DNA of 64,000 nucleotides from assembly GCA_011033025.1 (NCBI GenBank), contig WFMF01000081.1, forward strand, positions 372,001-436,000, written 5' to 3'. Below, piece after piece: positions 1 to 12,096 of this stretch. A model generated the notes under the pieces. The model made no database searches. It was not told the origin of the DNA and was given only the letters and a program-made list of their open reading frames with translations. Position 1 is the stretch's first letter, and each line of letters starts with the position of its first letter. Source of the DNA: Beroe forskalii (taxonomy: Eukaryota > Ctenophora > Nuda > Beroida > Beroidae). A program made the position numbers and the translations under genes.

Positions 1-1634
1 TGGTCTGATTTTTATCTCAAACAACTAGCAGTGGAGTTACCTTTTGTTCTGAAAGACTCTTCTCAGTTTCTTTATGAAATTCACAAATTTAACCTCTGCC
101 AAAATAATCAGATAGACAATATAATTTTGGTAAGTTGGGATGTTGTAGCAATGTTCCCCAGTATTGATAACGTAATGGGGCTTGATGCATGTCAAGAGTT
201 GCTTGATCAGAGAGATGTTAAGTTCCCCAGCACCACGAGTATCCTAGAAGCTACTAGGATTACTTTGGAGAATAACATTTCCTTCTTCAACAATGTTGCT
301 TACATTCAGAAAAATGGAACGGCTATGGGACCACATAATGCATGCTCATATGCGGACATAGCCATGCACCCTATTGATCAGATAATTAATAATAGCAATG
401 ATTTCACTATAGCCTTGTGGTGTAGGTTCAAAGACGATATCTTTTGTCCGTGGATCATGGGTTTAGAAAAACTTCATGAGTTCAATGCCTGGATCAACAC
501 CCTTCATCCTAAAATTAAATTTACCATGAACTATGCAACTAATCAATTGGAAGGCATTGAATACTTAGACACAAGAGTGTATATAAAGGACTCTTTTATT
601 CATACTACTCTTTACACTAAGCCCTCAGACACGCATGCTTATCTCAACCCCAACTCTTGTCATCCTAAGCATGTGTGTGCAGTAACATACCACAGGGAGT
701 GGCGAAACGTATCAAACGTATTTGTTCAGAGGAGAATGAATACACCACTCATAAAGCTTCTCATGCTAATCATTTTGTTGACAGAGGTTATAATATGGAT
801 TTTATTTCTGCAGAATTTAGTAAATGTGATAATTTAGACAGACTTGATCTAATTGGTGACCCAGAAATAAGTTTTACCATTGAGAGTAAGGAGACTAGCA
901 GGAGAATTCCTCTAGTCTTGGACTTTCATCCAAGTTTTTCAGGTGCTACGAGAGCTGTTAATAAACATAAGCACCTGTTGGACTTGGATGAGTCTCTGAA
1001 GGATGTAGTCTCCAAAGACAAGATCTTTGTGACCTTCAGAAAGGCTAAGACTATCGGGGATTCTCTTGTTCATTCCCGTTATTCACGCAATAGCAAAGAC
1101 AATAGTATAGCCCTAGGTAACATCAATTGTGGTAAGTGTAATTTATGTAAATTCTTTTTATCTGACAATACAGTTAAAATTCAGTCTTTAACTACCAAAC
1201 AAATTCATAATATTTATCAGTCTATTTCGTGTGAAGATGAACATGTAATATATGTAATAACTGATTTAGTATGTAATAAACAGAATGTAGGTAGCACTGA
1301 TAGCACTATGAAACTTCGTTTCTCCAATCACAAAAGTCACATTAAGAAAAAGGTCAACAGTTGTAGAGTGGCTGTACATTATAACCAAAATAAGGCTCAT
1401 AAATTTAGGATAGATAGTCAGGCCCAGTTTAATGCCACTCTAGCACAAGAATTAAAGGTCACACTTGTAGATAAGGTTAAGCCTGAGCCATGGGATACCC
1501 CTGAAAGCATCACAAATAAGTTAAGTAAGAAAGAAGCTTATTGGCAACACCAACTGAAAACTTTTGAATCAGATGGAGGGCTGAACATCCGTAATGAGCG
1601 CATAATAGCCAATAAGCGAGCACAAGTCAATTAA
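1..1634 (+). pseudogene. Penelope-like retroelement, RT plus GIY-YIG-like end, frameshifted, 5' end outside window
   Basis: This is the C-terminal part of a Penelope-like element polyprotein (reverse transcriptase followed by an endonuclease). The open frame runs in from base 1. Visible RT motifs are SWDVVAMFPSID (motif A type), GTAMGPHNACSYADIAM and FKDDIF (the catalytic DD pair, near 430-445). After base about 680 the reading continues in another frame with VCSNIPQGVAKRIKRIC and RGYNMDF, typical of the RT thumb of this family. Near 1247-1345 comes a degenerate GIY-YIG-like segment (VIYVITDLVC, then VGSTDSTMKLRFSNH). The two frames meet in a GTGTGTG run at 673-679, and removing one GT dinucleotide would make the protein continuous. 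The frame ends with TAA at 1632-1634. It is a dead or recently broken copy unless the slip is a sequencing error. The family call is firm; activity is unlikely. Confidence 0.88.
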
Positions 1635-1651
1635 TCCCATGAATTTAAATA

Positions 1652-2763
1652 GGGTAGAGCGGGGTAACTTTGAACATGGGGTAACTTTGAACAGCTTGGG
1701 GTAACTTTGAATTTTCCTGGGGTAACTTTGAACAGCAAATAAATCAATTCGATTTGCTTCCATATCACTTCCATTATTTCCTACATTCAACAAACGGGTT
1801 TTTAGAACAATTCTGCCACATATAGAAGTCATTTGGTTTCTTTATTGCTTGTTCCGAACAATTTCATGGAACAGTCCTTGAAATCGATATTTTCGGCTAT
1901 ACGTTCAGATTTGGTAATATTAAGCCTACTGGTATGCTCAAATATCCGTAAACTTTTTGCCAGATTATATCAGATATCTTGCATCAGGAATGTGTTTTTG
2001 TTTGAGACTTTGTTTGAGTTTTGTTTCAGATATTTTCATGCAGGCAATTTCTTATTTATGCTTTTATGGATTTTATATTTAAAGGCCTTGATCCACCTCA
2101 AATTTGCCCAGACATCAATAATGGGGCTTTATTTTTGTAATAATTAAGTAGATACATGTTGAAAGTTGACCTTTGGCTAGCCAAATCATAATCTAGAGGA
2201 CCTCATGCAAAATTCTATCTGGAAAAAATCATTAGCGAATGGGGGTAACTTTGAACACTTTTCAAAAAGTGGTCAAATCTCATTGCCCAAAGGTATTTTT
2301 GTAAGAATGGCATATAAGAAGCATCATTAGCATATTTTAAATACAATTTAGCACAATTCGGAAGCAAAAACCACAAAAAATTATCTGGGGTAACTTTGAA
2401 CAACACTTTTGAATGGGCGTGGCCGTGGTTCCACAATCTGAATTGATGAAATGAATTATGTGGTAATGAACGTTTCATTGACCCAGAATTTGTCCTAAAC
2501 ATAAGAATATATATCCAGGAGGCTTCTGATTGGTTTAATTGGGTGTTCAAAGTTACCCCAGAGCCGGGTAACTTTGAACAAGCGGCTAAATTTGATCACG
2601 TGATCATGGCTCTGTTAGTACAAACTGACACATCTCATATACCAGGTTTATTAGCCAGTGCCCCTAATGGTTACAAGAACACACAAACTTTTTGGCATGT
2701 GTTCTATTCTCAGAGGGCAGTTAGAAAAACTCAAAAATCGTTCAAAGTTACCCCGCTCTACCC
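1652..2763. mobile_element. Non-autonomous TIR DNA element with TA target sites and internal echoes of its own end
   Basis: The two ends are perfect inverted repeats of at least 24 bp (GGGTAGAGCGGGGTAACTTT at the left, its complement at 2740-2763), and each is flanked by TA, as in Tc1/mariner-type insertions. The terminal motif GGGTAACTTTGAAC recurs inside in both orientations, near 1678, 1699, 1719, 2243, 2387, 2546 (inverted), 2567 and 2741 (inverted). The pair at 2546-2580 is itself a small palindrome. There is no transposase frame, so it would need a transposase from elsewhere. It starts 17 bp after the Penelope stop codon. Confidence 0.8.
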
Positions 2764-2765
2764 TA

Positions 2766-3207
2766 GGCACTAGAGCATTCCCAAATCCCTTCTATCAGTC
2801 AGTTCTATGTTTTATTTATTACCAGGAGTGTACTAGTCGGTGTATTGAATTATTTTGCATTGTTCAATCTTCTCCTTCATTTTACCCGAATTTTGTTTAT
2901 ACTTTTCAGATGTATTTCAGTTTGATGTTTTATGATGTATTATTATTGATATTGTATTCTTTCAGATGTATGTTACCCATTGATAATGTAAACTTTCTTT
3001 TAGATATTTATGATCCATTGAAATTGTAACAATTCAACCTTTTAACTGTGCTCTGACCGTACGTCACCACTTGACTTTTCAAATTTGATATTGTATTCTG
3101 TTATACTAATTCGTTTATGTATTTTTAGTATGATCCTTAGAAGATGTAATTTATCGAAGTTCCAGATCAGTTAAATGTCGTCTCATTTGAGTCCTGTTGA
3201 ATTTTGA
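2766..3207. other. AT-rich spacer, nothing recognised
   Basis: This stretch between the TIR element and the first Helitron holds T-rich, low-complexity sequence. I see no coding signature, RNA gene or repeat family shared with the rest of the window. Confidence 0.6.
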
Positions 3208-4005
3208 AATATATATATATATATATTTATTTATGATTCGTTTTCAAGTAGACAACGAAATTCTTTTTTCATCGTGTTGCAAAAACTTTATAATAAATCA
3301 GAAAAATAATATGAGATTTTTCGGCCACCCTGGTGGGCCACGCCCTTTTTTTCGCAAAATTAAAGTTTCGAATTTTTCCAAAATTCTTTCTCGCCATGGA
3401 GTTGCTTTTATGATGAATAAAAATTTTGAGAATTATGTCCGAATTATTGGGTCACCCTGAGGGGCGTGGGGGCCACGCCCTTTTTTCGCAAAAATTAAAC
3501 TTTCGAATTTTTTTCAAAATACCTTCGCCATTGAGTTGCTTATGACGAATAAAAATTTTGAGAATTTTGTCCGAATTATTAGGTCACTCTGAGGAGCGTG
3601 GGAGGCCACGCCCTTTTTTTCGCAAAAATTAAACTTTCGAATTTTTTCAAAATTCCTTTGCCATCAAGTTGCTTATGATGAATAAAAGTTTTGAGAATTT
3701 TTTCCGAATTATTGGGTCACCCTAAGGGGCGTGGGAGGCCACGCCCTTTTTTCGAAAAAAAAAAGATTTTCGATTTTTTTCAAAATTCCTTCGCTATGGA
3801 GTTGCTTATGATGAGTAAAGGTTTTTAGAATATTGTCGGCAATATTGGGTTACCGTTGGGGGCGTGGGAAGCTTTTTTTCCGTAGAAATTTAAGTTTCGA
3901 ATTTCCCCTCCAAACTCGCTCGGTCAAATAACTGTCAAAGGGACATGTGGCCGTTAGCTCATGCGGCTGCCATCATTCGCCGTCCGTAGGACGGGAACCG
4001 ACTAG
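3208..4005 (+). mobile_element. Helitron-like non-autonomous element, copy 1 (5' truncated)
   Basis: The 3' end matches two other copies in the window: a 15-base hairpin (CCGTCC, GTA, GGACGG), 11 bases, then CTAG followed by T. That is the classic Helitron terminus. Inside are about four tandem units of roughly 125 bp built around GTTGCTTATGATGAATAAAA and a GGCCACGCCC box. The 5' terminus seen in the other copies (TCTTACTATATATAATGCG) is missing here, and homology begins in an AT run. It encodes no helicase or Rep protein. Confidence 0.75.
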
Positions 4006-4095
4006 TTCTGATAATTTGCACACAATTCTGAAAATTTACCTAATATTCACTATCTCGGATCACATTTTTAGTCGTTCCCTAAAAAAAGGTCGCCA

Positions 4096-4205
4096 CTTTT
4101 GGGGGGATTGTAGCCCAAAAAAAACCAAGCCCTACCCCATTTTTCGATTCTTGGGCTAGGTTTTTTTTGGTTTTTTTTGGTTTTTTTAGGTTTTTTTTGG
4201 GTTAC
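4096..4205. repeat. Palindromic poly-purine/pyrimidine repeat (AAAAAAAACC / GGTTTTTTTT)
   Basis: An arm of AAAAAAAACCAAGCCCTACC faces GGGCTAGG followed by several GGTTTTTTTT units, giving a long hairpin. A longer relative lies at 9984-10112, with the same CCAAGCCCTACC / CTTGGGCTTGG centre. It belongs to an interspersed foldback-type repeat. Confidence 0.6.
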
Positions 4206-4249
4206 ATTTTGGTAATTTCTGGGGCTTTTTCCAATGAATTTTAAAGGGG

Positions 4250-4890
4250 TAGTATACTATAGAATCGACTTCCCATAACATTCAAATAATTATGATTTTA
4301 TCACTTCTCACCTTGCATGTTGTACAACAGTGAAATCCCCATGCCTCTATCTTAATTAGATCGCGAGTTATTGCGGTTTAAAGATTTTAGTACAATGACG
4401 TCACTCTCGCATCAACGTGTTGCTGTGCCGTGTTACAATACGTGTGAGCAATGGTATGTCGTGTGTAATAGGTGTTAATTCAGGTGAAATTGTTGAATTT
4501 TTATCATTTTGATCGAAAAATGCTTATCCGTAAAATTTGTAATAAATTTCATGGTGACATCTTAGCTTTGAATCCTTATTAACGTGATAATAATATCGTG
4601 AATCGTGATTGATTATAAGATAATCCTGTTACATTGAGTTGCTCTCACTATAACAGTATTGTCAGTATATGGAAATAAGGATAAGTCAAATCTAGAGTGG
4701 ATGTGTTACAGATTTAAAGGCATAGACTGAAAAGAATGGGACTTTCTTCCGACTGTGGGAGTATTCAGTATATTGACTGGACAATGGTGCACTTGTAACA
4801 TTCAGTTGATTGGTCGGTATTGATTGAGTGTAGCATGAGCATAGTTTTTTATTCTTTATGGGAGGAGTATTCAGATATTTTTGGAAAAGG
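4250..4890. other. Unique AT-rich sequence, nothing recognised
   Basis: No gene, RNA or repeat is supported here. Confidence 0.5.
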
Positions 4891-4894
4891 GTTA

Positions 4895-5880
4895 TTTAAC
4901 TTCCTGTTAAAATTGGGTGGAATTGAATTTGGGAGGTAAAAAATTAAAGCTAGTTTTTGCCTTAAATATTAAGAAGGGACAGGGAAATTTTTAAATTGAA
5001 CATAAAGAATGAAATTTGGGGGAAAACTTTTTGAGAATTTAAAGGGGAAAAAAAAAAGGGGGGGAAGGGAAAAAAAAAACTTTTTGGGGAGATTTGGGGG
5101 GGATTAAGGGGGCAAATGTTAAAACAGGAAACTAAAAATTTCCAAATGAAAATTTGGGGTCCGCCCCCCTTTTTTTAAATACCCATTTAAGGGAAGGGAA
5201 ACCTTGGGGAGTGGGGCATTTAAAAAAAACCTTTTTTAAAAATCATGTTAAAATTTAAACAAAAAAACCAAAGTCACCGTTTAATGGAAATTTAAATTGT
5301 TATTTCAAAAATTTTTTCCCAGAAAACATTTTGGATTTAACAAAGCTTTTAATTGGATTTGGGGGCCAAAACACCTTTTTTTTTCAAAAAATGATCATCT
5401 AAATTTCATTAATAAAACATAAATTTTTTTCATTTTCAAATTAAAAAAAGGGGGTTCCCTGGAACACTGTCCCTGGGTAAAAAAACCCCATTAATTTTAA
5501 AATTTGGGATTTCCCATAAAAAAAGTAATTAAACCCAATTTTTTAAATTTAATTTCAATAACTTAATGAAGGGTAAAATTTTAAAATTTTTCTAATCTCA
5601 TGCAAAAAAAAAAAAACAAAAAAATTTTAAGGGGTTTTTTTTAAATTTCTAAAAGGTTTTTGATGGGGAAAAAAGGGGAAATTTCGCAAAAATTAAAAAG
5701 CGGGGTTTTTCCCTTATAAAAGGAAAAAAATTGGGCCCAATAAAAAAAATTTTTTCCAATACCCCCAAAAAGAAACTTTTTTTACTTTTTCACATAGAAT
5801 TAAATTTATGAAAAAACATTTTTTCCCTTTAATTTAAAACTTTAAATTTACATTTAAAAATTTTTAAAATTTTCAACTGG
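4895..5880. other. Probable low-quality sequence with inflated homopolymers
   Basis: Nearly every run of A, T, G or C is three to ten bases long (for example GGGGGGGAAGGG and long A and G blocks near 5040-5100), unlike the sequence on either side. No reading frame or repeat structure survives. It resembles the end of a poor read or a mis-polished gap more than real DNA. Treat any similarity hit here with care. Confidence 0.6.
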
Positions 5881-7763
5881 TATGCTGGTGTCTTGCTGAC
5901 CTACTGGTGACTCTTGCCTCAGTGACTAGTGACCCATGCTGGGCCAGCTTTTTAACTCTTGCCCTAACTCACTGGTGACTCTAAACCTGACCAACTAGGG
6001 CCTCTTTTCTCCTAGCCTGGCTGAATAATGACTTTTTTTTTTTTTGCTGACCTATTGGCGTACTGGTGACCTTTACCCGTTCTAGGTGGCGATTCTAGCC
6101 TGACCAAATTGTGACTAAGTTAGGCCTTTTGCCCTGAATGCCTCACTGACTGACTCCCATGACCCAGCTGCCAAATCGGACCACAGGTAACTCTTTGCCA
6201 CAGTCTCCTGGCACTCCCTACTTGACCCTACTAGCGTCTCTCACCTACCCTACTGACAACCTTACCTGACCTACTAAAGAATCTTATCTGACTACTTTCG
6301 ACCATTGGCTGACCATAGGTGACAGCAGATACTTACCTGTTGACCCAGCTTCTGCTTCTTTGACCCACTAGTTACGCAAATTGAAAGCTCAAAATAGGTG
6401 GCTATTTTTAGCCATTGGCGTTTTCTTAATCCCCTGACTTTACTAACGTCTTCTGATCCTACCTGAGCTAATGGCATCTCCACAATTCTACCTGATTTTC
6501 TGGCGTCTCCCTGATCCTACCTGACCTATAACTGACGTCTCCTGATCCTACCTGACCCACTGGCGTCTCCTGATCCTACCTGATCTTCTGGTGTCTCCTG
6601 ATCCTTTCTGACCTATAACTTTGGCGTCTCCTACTGGCATCTGGACTGATCCTACCTGACCTACTGTGTAGTGTGTACTGGCGTCTCTTGATCCTACACT
6701 TGACCTACAGCTGGTGTCTCCTGATTCTACCTGACCTACTGGCGTCTCCTGATCCTACACCTGACCTACTGGCATCTGGACTGATTCTACCTGACCTACT
6801 GGCATCTGGACTGATTCCACCTGACCCATTGGAGACTGGTGTCTCCTAATCCTACCCGAGCCTCCTAATCCTACCTGACCTACTGGCATCTCCTGATCCT
6901 ACCTGACCTACTGGCGTCCCCTGATCCTACCTGACCTACTGGCGTCTCCTGATCCTACCTGACCTATTGGCGTCTCCTGATCCTACCTGACCTATTGGCG
7001 TCTCCTGCCTGATCCTACTTGTCCTACTGGCGTCCCCTGATCCTACCTGACCTACTGGCGTCTCCTGATCCTACCTGACCCTTTGGCGTCTCCTGATCCT
7101 ACCTGACCTATAACTGGCATCTCCTGATCCTACCTGACCTACTGGCGTCTCCGGTTCCTACCTGACCTATAACTGGCGTCTCCTGATCTCTGACCTACTG
7201 GTGTCTCCTGATCCTACCTGACTTACTGTGTATTGGTCAATTGGTGTCTCCTGATCCTACCTGATCTATAACTGGCATCTCCTGATCCTATCTGACCTAC
7301 TGGCGTCTCCTGATCCTACCTGACCTACTGGCATCTGGACTGATCCCTGACCTACTGTAATCTGTACTGATCCTACTGACCCATTGGAGACTGGCGTCTC
7401 CCTGATCCTACCCTGACCTACTGGTCTCCTGATCCTACCTGACCTACTGGCATCTGGACTGATCCTACTTGACCTACTGGAATCTGTGATCCTGACCCAT
7501 TGGAGACTGGCGTCTCCTGATCCTACCTGACCTACTGGCGTCCCCTGATCCTACCTGACCTACTGGCATCTGGACTGATCCTACCTGACCTATTGGCGTC
7601 TCCTGCCTGATCCTACTTGTCCTACTGGCGTCCCCGATTTAGCTGACCCATCACTGGCGTCTCCTGATCCTACCTGACCCTTTGGCGTCTCCTGATCCTA
7701 CCTGACCTATAACTGGCATCTCCTGATCCTACCTGACCTACTGGCGTCTCCGGTTCCTACCTG
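5881..7763 (+). repeat. 28-bp minisatellite, first block
   Basis: Divergent from 5881 to about 6480, then regular. The unit contains CTGATCCTACCTGACCTACT followed by GGCGTCTC (28 bp). Higher-order structure is visible: the stretch around 7000-7190 (with the variants CTTGTCCTACTGGCGTCCCC and CTCCGGTTCCTACCTG) is repeated around 7595-7763. The short frames that cross it are repeat artefacts. Confidence 0.85.
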
Positions 7764-8629
7764 CCCGGTGGTAAAAAGTAGCCTATCCTGGTATCCTAGT
7801 TGGGCAACAACTGTTGGTCAACAATGCAACAAATTCAAAAAAATCTCCACCAAAAGTTCCTATTTATCTATAGTTTATCTAGCTAATCTGCTCCGTATAT
7901 TCATTCATAACACTTGACATTTGAGCACTGGAGCTGGGAGCAGTGGCTCTCTCCAGCAGCCTTCCTCTCACCCCTTATATAAAAATACCATCACATAATA
8001 TCCTTCATAATTATTTATCATCCGTATCATTGCCCTCACTGGTACAGTGTACTCGATATTCGTGACTCAATCAACTTCCTTGCCACTACAGTCCCACTTC
8101 ACGTTGCATGGAATTTATTTGTTACTTTAACGTTAGGTTGCACAACCTCCTACTTCCACTCAGGATAGGTATCCTAGAGCAGGATAGCTATCCTGAGAAG
8201 TAAATTGAGTTATTGGCAACCACCTCGTACAACATCAAAGAAAGCTAGCATTACCCATGATTCGTGTTTCAAGGTGAGGATAGAGGGACTATGAAAATCG
8301 AATTAATGTGCGGATTACTGGATGGAAAGCAGTTACAAAATATAGAAGCGGGCAGACGTAAACTTTTAATCGTGACGTGATAATGTTTAACCACTGTCGT
8401 GTCCCGTGATTATTTGTTAAATAATTAGTTGGCAAAAAGTAAGAACCACACAAAATTTAATTGCCATCCACAAGTCCACACACTGCAAGTGTCATAGCCC
8501 ATAATATTGTGTGCTGTAGCAGCATTAAAATTCATATAATTAGGCTCACTTGGCCATCACAGCCCATGCAACCAAGTTGTTTTGCCCAAAACCAGGATTG
8601 GCAACCACCCAAGCAACTTTACCACCGGG
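7764..8629. mobile_element. Non-autonomous DNA transposon with 8-bp target duplication (hAT-like)
   Basis: Terminal inverted repeats CCCGGTGGTAAA (left) and its complement (right) bound 866 bp. Both sides carry the 8-bp direct repeat CCTACCTG (7756-7763 and 8630-8637). The unoccupied version of the same site exists in the paralogous satellite copy near 7141-7190, with a single CCTACCTG, which proves the boundaries. Subterminal sequence is also roughly inverted (TTGGGCAACAAC versus its mirror). There is no transposase frame. An 8-bp duplication fits hAT best; P or Merlin types are possible. Confidence 0.85.
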
Positions 8630-8960
8630 CCTACCTGACCTATAACTGGCGTCTCCTGATCCTACCTGACCTACTGGCGTCTCCTGATCCTACCTGACTT
8701 ACTGTGTATTGGTGTTTCCTGATCCTACCTGATCTATAACTGGCATCTCATGATCCTGCCTGACCTACTGGCGTCTCCTGATCCTACCTGACCTACTGGC
8801 ATCTGGACTGATCCTACTTGACCTACTGGAATCTGTACTGATCCTACCTGACCCATTGGAGACTTGGCGTCTCCTGATCCTACCTGACCTACTGGCGTCC
8901 CCAGTCCTACCTGACCTACTGGCGTCTCCTGATCTTGCCTAAAAGCCCCTAAACCACTGG
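8630..8960 (+). repeat. 28-bp minisatellite, second block
   Basis: Continuation of the CTGATCCTACCTGACC array interrupted by the 8-bp-TSD insertion. Order and variants match 7165-7520. Confidence 0.85.
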
Positions 8961-9840
8961 GTGACAACACTTATCTCATGACCCAGCTGGTACTTCTTGT
9001 CTGGCCCACTGTTAACTCTTAGTTGATCAAAGTAACCACTGGTGATTCTGACCTGATCGCTTCTGGCCGAATACCCTCCTACATGAACCAGAGTCTGACC
9101 AGACCCTTGGCGGCAGCCTTTTTGAGACTCACTTCTCCCAGTGTTAATTACTCAATCATGACTTCACACTTCACAGGACACGTTTCATCAACAAGTCGAC
9201 TCTCGCAAGAAGCTGGTGGCACTTGCCTGTCCCTTAGCCACACAGATGACCTTGTGACTTCGTGAAAGATATGCTGAGCTGTGAGCATCAATAATCAAGC
9301 TTGCTGACTGATAAAGCCTTTATCATTAGCGGTGACTAAGTGCCTACAAACTGGTCTTCTGGCGATCATTGTGGCTGACCTTTGTCAATCATAATTGAAG
9401 CAAGAATGCTAAATTCTTAAATTGCTTTCAACTGGCCGACCTTCATCTGGTGCCGTGTTGATCCTTTCCTGCCCCCTTGTGACTCCCAGTTGACTCCCTT
9501 GCAACACTTCTCTGACCCTCTGGTGACACTTGTCTGACCTCCTCCTCATGAAGCCTTCTCCTTGACTCTTATCTCGCCCTGAGATGCGATGTAACGCTTG
9601 GTGAATCCTTGGCCCTTCGTCATCGGCCCCTGGTGAACCAAGGGCGACCTTTGAAGGACCCTCGAGCATTGACTAACCCCTACGTGGTAATGAGTGGCCA
9701 GAGCACTCTTGTTTAGACCAGTATCGTCTGATTCGACACCTTTTGATCCTTTACTGTTCCTCTCTAATCACTGTTGGACCAAGGTCCCGTGCTATCTTAT
9801 GATTTTCCGTTGTACCTTATCAAAAAGCACTGAATGCTCT
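8961..9840. other. Decayed CTGACC-type repeat, no gene seen
   Basis: Scattered CTGACC/CTGGTGAC words suggest very old minisatellite sequence. Open frames here (for example 9409-9669) have repeat-like composition, no splice context and no recognisable protein. Confidence 0.45.
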
Positions 9841-9983
9841 TAAAATGCTCCTCGGATGCTAATAAAGTCCTTAAAATAGTGATTTAAGCCATCTGTAATG
9901 ATTGGAAACCATTGAGTATCAATAAGAACATGTAAATAACACAAATAACACATTGGTGTGAAATGTCCAAAAAGTTCAAAAAA

Positions 9984-10112
9984 TCCAACCCAAAAAAACC
10001 AAAAAAAACCGAAAAAAACCAAAAAAAACCAAAAAAAACCAAGCCCTACCCTAAATTTGGGATCTTGGGCTTGGTTTTTTTTGGTTTTTTTTGGTTTTTT
10101 TTGGGCTACAAT
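9984..10112. repeat. Foldback repeat of CCAAAAAAAA units
   Basis: About five CCAAAAAAAA units run into CCAAGCCCTACC, then GGGATCTTGGGCTTGG, then GGTTTTTTTT units. The arms are complementary over some 45 bp. Same family as 4096-4205. Confidence 0.7.
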
Positions 10113-10153
10113 CCCCCCACTTTTTGAAAATTTACCTACCAAGCACTACCTTA

Positions 10154-10564
10154 TTGGCCTTTATTTAACCGGCCCTTAAGGACAAAAACGACTTTCAAAT
10201 TTTTGTCCAAAGAGCCGGTTAAAAAAGGCCGGTTAAAATGGGGCCGGCCAAATTAAAGGCCAATTAATTTAGGTCAAATGAAACTTTTATGACTTGGCTT
10301 AAATTCACTTGAGCGTCATTACATAACACGTTAATGACCTAAAACATAATATTAGACCGGGATTTGTGTCTTTTGATGCAATTTATTGAATATAAGGGGG
10401 CTTTTAGTGGTCATTTCAGAGCATAAAATCCTTGATGTGGCAACCACCAGAAAAATTTTTGTCCAAGGGGCCGGTTAAAACGGTTCAAAATTGATCCAAT
10501 TTTTGTCCATAGGGCCGGTTAAAAAAAGGCCGGTTAAAAAAAAGGCCGGCTAAATAAAGGCCAA
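10154..10564. mobile_element. TA-flanked TIR element with internal GGCCGGTTAAAA echoes
   Basis: Inverted ends TTGGCCTTTATTTAACCGGCC (left, 20-odd bp, one mismatch to the right end) are each flanked by TA. Inside, GCCGGTTAAAA recurs at least five times, usually preceded by TTTTTGTCC. It has the same architecture as the element at 1652-2763 but no shared sequence. No coding capacity. Confidence 0.7.
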
Positions 10565-10730
10565 TAAAGTATCTCGGATCAATTTTGAAAATTTACCTAT
10601 CAAGCACTATCTTGAATCAATTTTGAAAATTTACCTAACATCCTTAAAATTTATTCACCGAAAAATCTAAAAATTTACCTAAAATTCTGAAAATTTACCT
10701 ACACTATCTCGGATTCAATATTTAGGCGAC
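10565..10730 (+). repeat. GAAAATTTACCT short repeats
   Basis: Four or five copies of GAAAATTTACCTA, some followed by CAAGCACTATC. The same word flanks the left side of the preceding element (10127) and occurs at 4028, so this is interspersed-repeat debris. Confidence 0.55.
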
Positions 10731-11680
10731 GTCCAAAAAAAAAAGTCGCCATATATTTTCTCAAATACACCCACGGAAATTGCCCTCCCTTCAACGCTAT
10801 TTGCCCTCCCAAATGGGGCAAAAAAGGTCCCCTCAAAGGATTTTCAAGAGTCGGCAGCTATGAGAATATTAGGGATATGTGTATATCAGGTCCTGATTTG
10901 CAATACAACTACTGTAATTTCTGGAAAGTTCCCGGATTGCTCCTTTATAATATCAGTCGCGAAAATGTCCCTCCCTCCGTCCGTCCGTCCCCTCATCACA
11001 AATCTTCAAAATCACGAATTTCATAATCATTGGCTGTCGGATGTCGGTTGTCAAAACTAAAGTCTGACTTGGTCCATCCGTGGAAAATGCTCAAATTCTC
11101 TAAAATTATGATAAATTCTAAATTGAAGGGCTGTTGAAGAATTCGTGACTTAAAATCTTAGGAGTGAGTAATTGGGTTATGGATTGAGGGATAAGATGAT
11201 AAGCTTCGGTTCTCAACTAGTTTTAGTACCAATCTGTATCACTATTCGACTGTATACTGAATTCGACTAAGTTCAAAAAATAAGGTGGGCCGATGTGATT
11301 TGTGAAAGACGAATGATTCTTTTCGGAACGAGAGACAGCATTGAAACAGAAAGCATGAAAATTGAATTTTGAATATCAGATGAAAAGTGACATCAACAGT
11401 CAAGAAAATACAGCGCGTGAACAAACGGTTACACGATCCATTGTGAAACGTAAACGAATTCAACGAAATGGCGCGAAATCTACAACGAACTGATTACAAC
11501 AACGTGGACGCGCGCGCAAGAATTTCAGAAGAAATGGCACGTGCCAATGCATGTTTTCGGTGGTCGCGCGCAGCATTAGCGCAATATTTATACTCCTTGC
11601 TAGGAGTACCTGTTGTATAATGATGCTAAGGTTCCATCAAGCACCGCCGGGGAGGGAAATTAAGCGCCTGCATACAGGTA
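10731..11680. other. No gene recognised
   Basis: Mostly unique sequence. A short CCCTCCGTCCGTCCGTCC run lies near 10970. Short frames have no convincing splice context or protein similarity. Confidence 0.5.
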
Positions 11681-11685
11681 CATCC

Positions 11686-11739
11686 CACAAACAAGAATTG
11701 AAGAATTAAGCCCGCTGCAGGCGCAATTCTTGTTTCATG
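11686..11739. repeat. Small hairpin (about 17-bp arms, about 20-base loop)
   Basis: AAACAAGAATTG faces CAATTCTTGTTT, with outer CCCA/TGGG pairs. It lies in the intron just upstream of the exon at 11811. It may be a tiny MITE. Confidence 0.5.
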
Positions 11740-11810
11740 GGTCAAAATCATCTTATGATTTCTATTTGATAAGTTTCTTGAATATCTCATTCGGGAAACT
11801 CTTCCCCCAG

Positions 11811-12096
11811 ACATAACACTGAGCGTGACACCTGAAGACCCTCTCCACGATACGCCCTCTCACTACACTGGCCAAGGTTCTCTCCCGGAAGAGACATGGA
11901 CCCTCCTCTCTCCTGACGCTCAGCTCGTAGTCCTGTCTGTGCAGACAGACAGGACCCGACACCTCGTGTTGAGGTATCACCCCCAAATCAACATCATCTC
12001 CTGTGACGATTCCTTCCCAGCTGAGCTGCTGGGGTCTCTCTGTCCTAGTGATGACGGTACTATTGCCCCTCACCCCTCCCTCTCCTTCACCTTCAC
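11811..12096 (+). CDS. Unrecognised gene, penultimate exon
   Basis: Supported by splice signals, not by family recognition. A pyrimidine-rich acceptor (CTCTTCCCCCAG) ends at 11810 and the donor GTGAGT begins at 12097. Between them one frame stays open, encoding about 95 residues beginning ITLSVTPEDPLHDTP and containing WTLLSPDAQLVVLSVQ and LVLRYHPQINIISC. The exon begins in phase 1 (two bases complete a codon) and ends with two bases of a codon completed by the next exon. The composition, mixed hydrophobic and charged without repeats, is that of a folded cytosolic domain. Upstream exons were not found; they may lie beyond the satellite region or before the window. Confidence 0.65.

Noticed and set aside
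9409-9669. 86-codon minus-strand frame as an exon of the unrecognised gene
   Set aside because: Wrong strand for that gene, composition like decayed CTGACC repeat, no splice sites.
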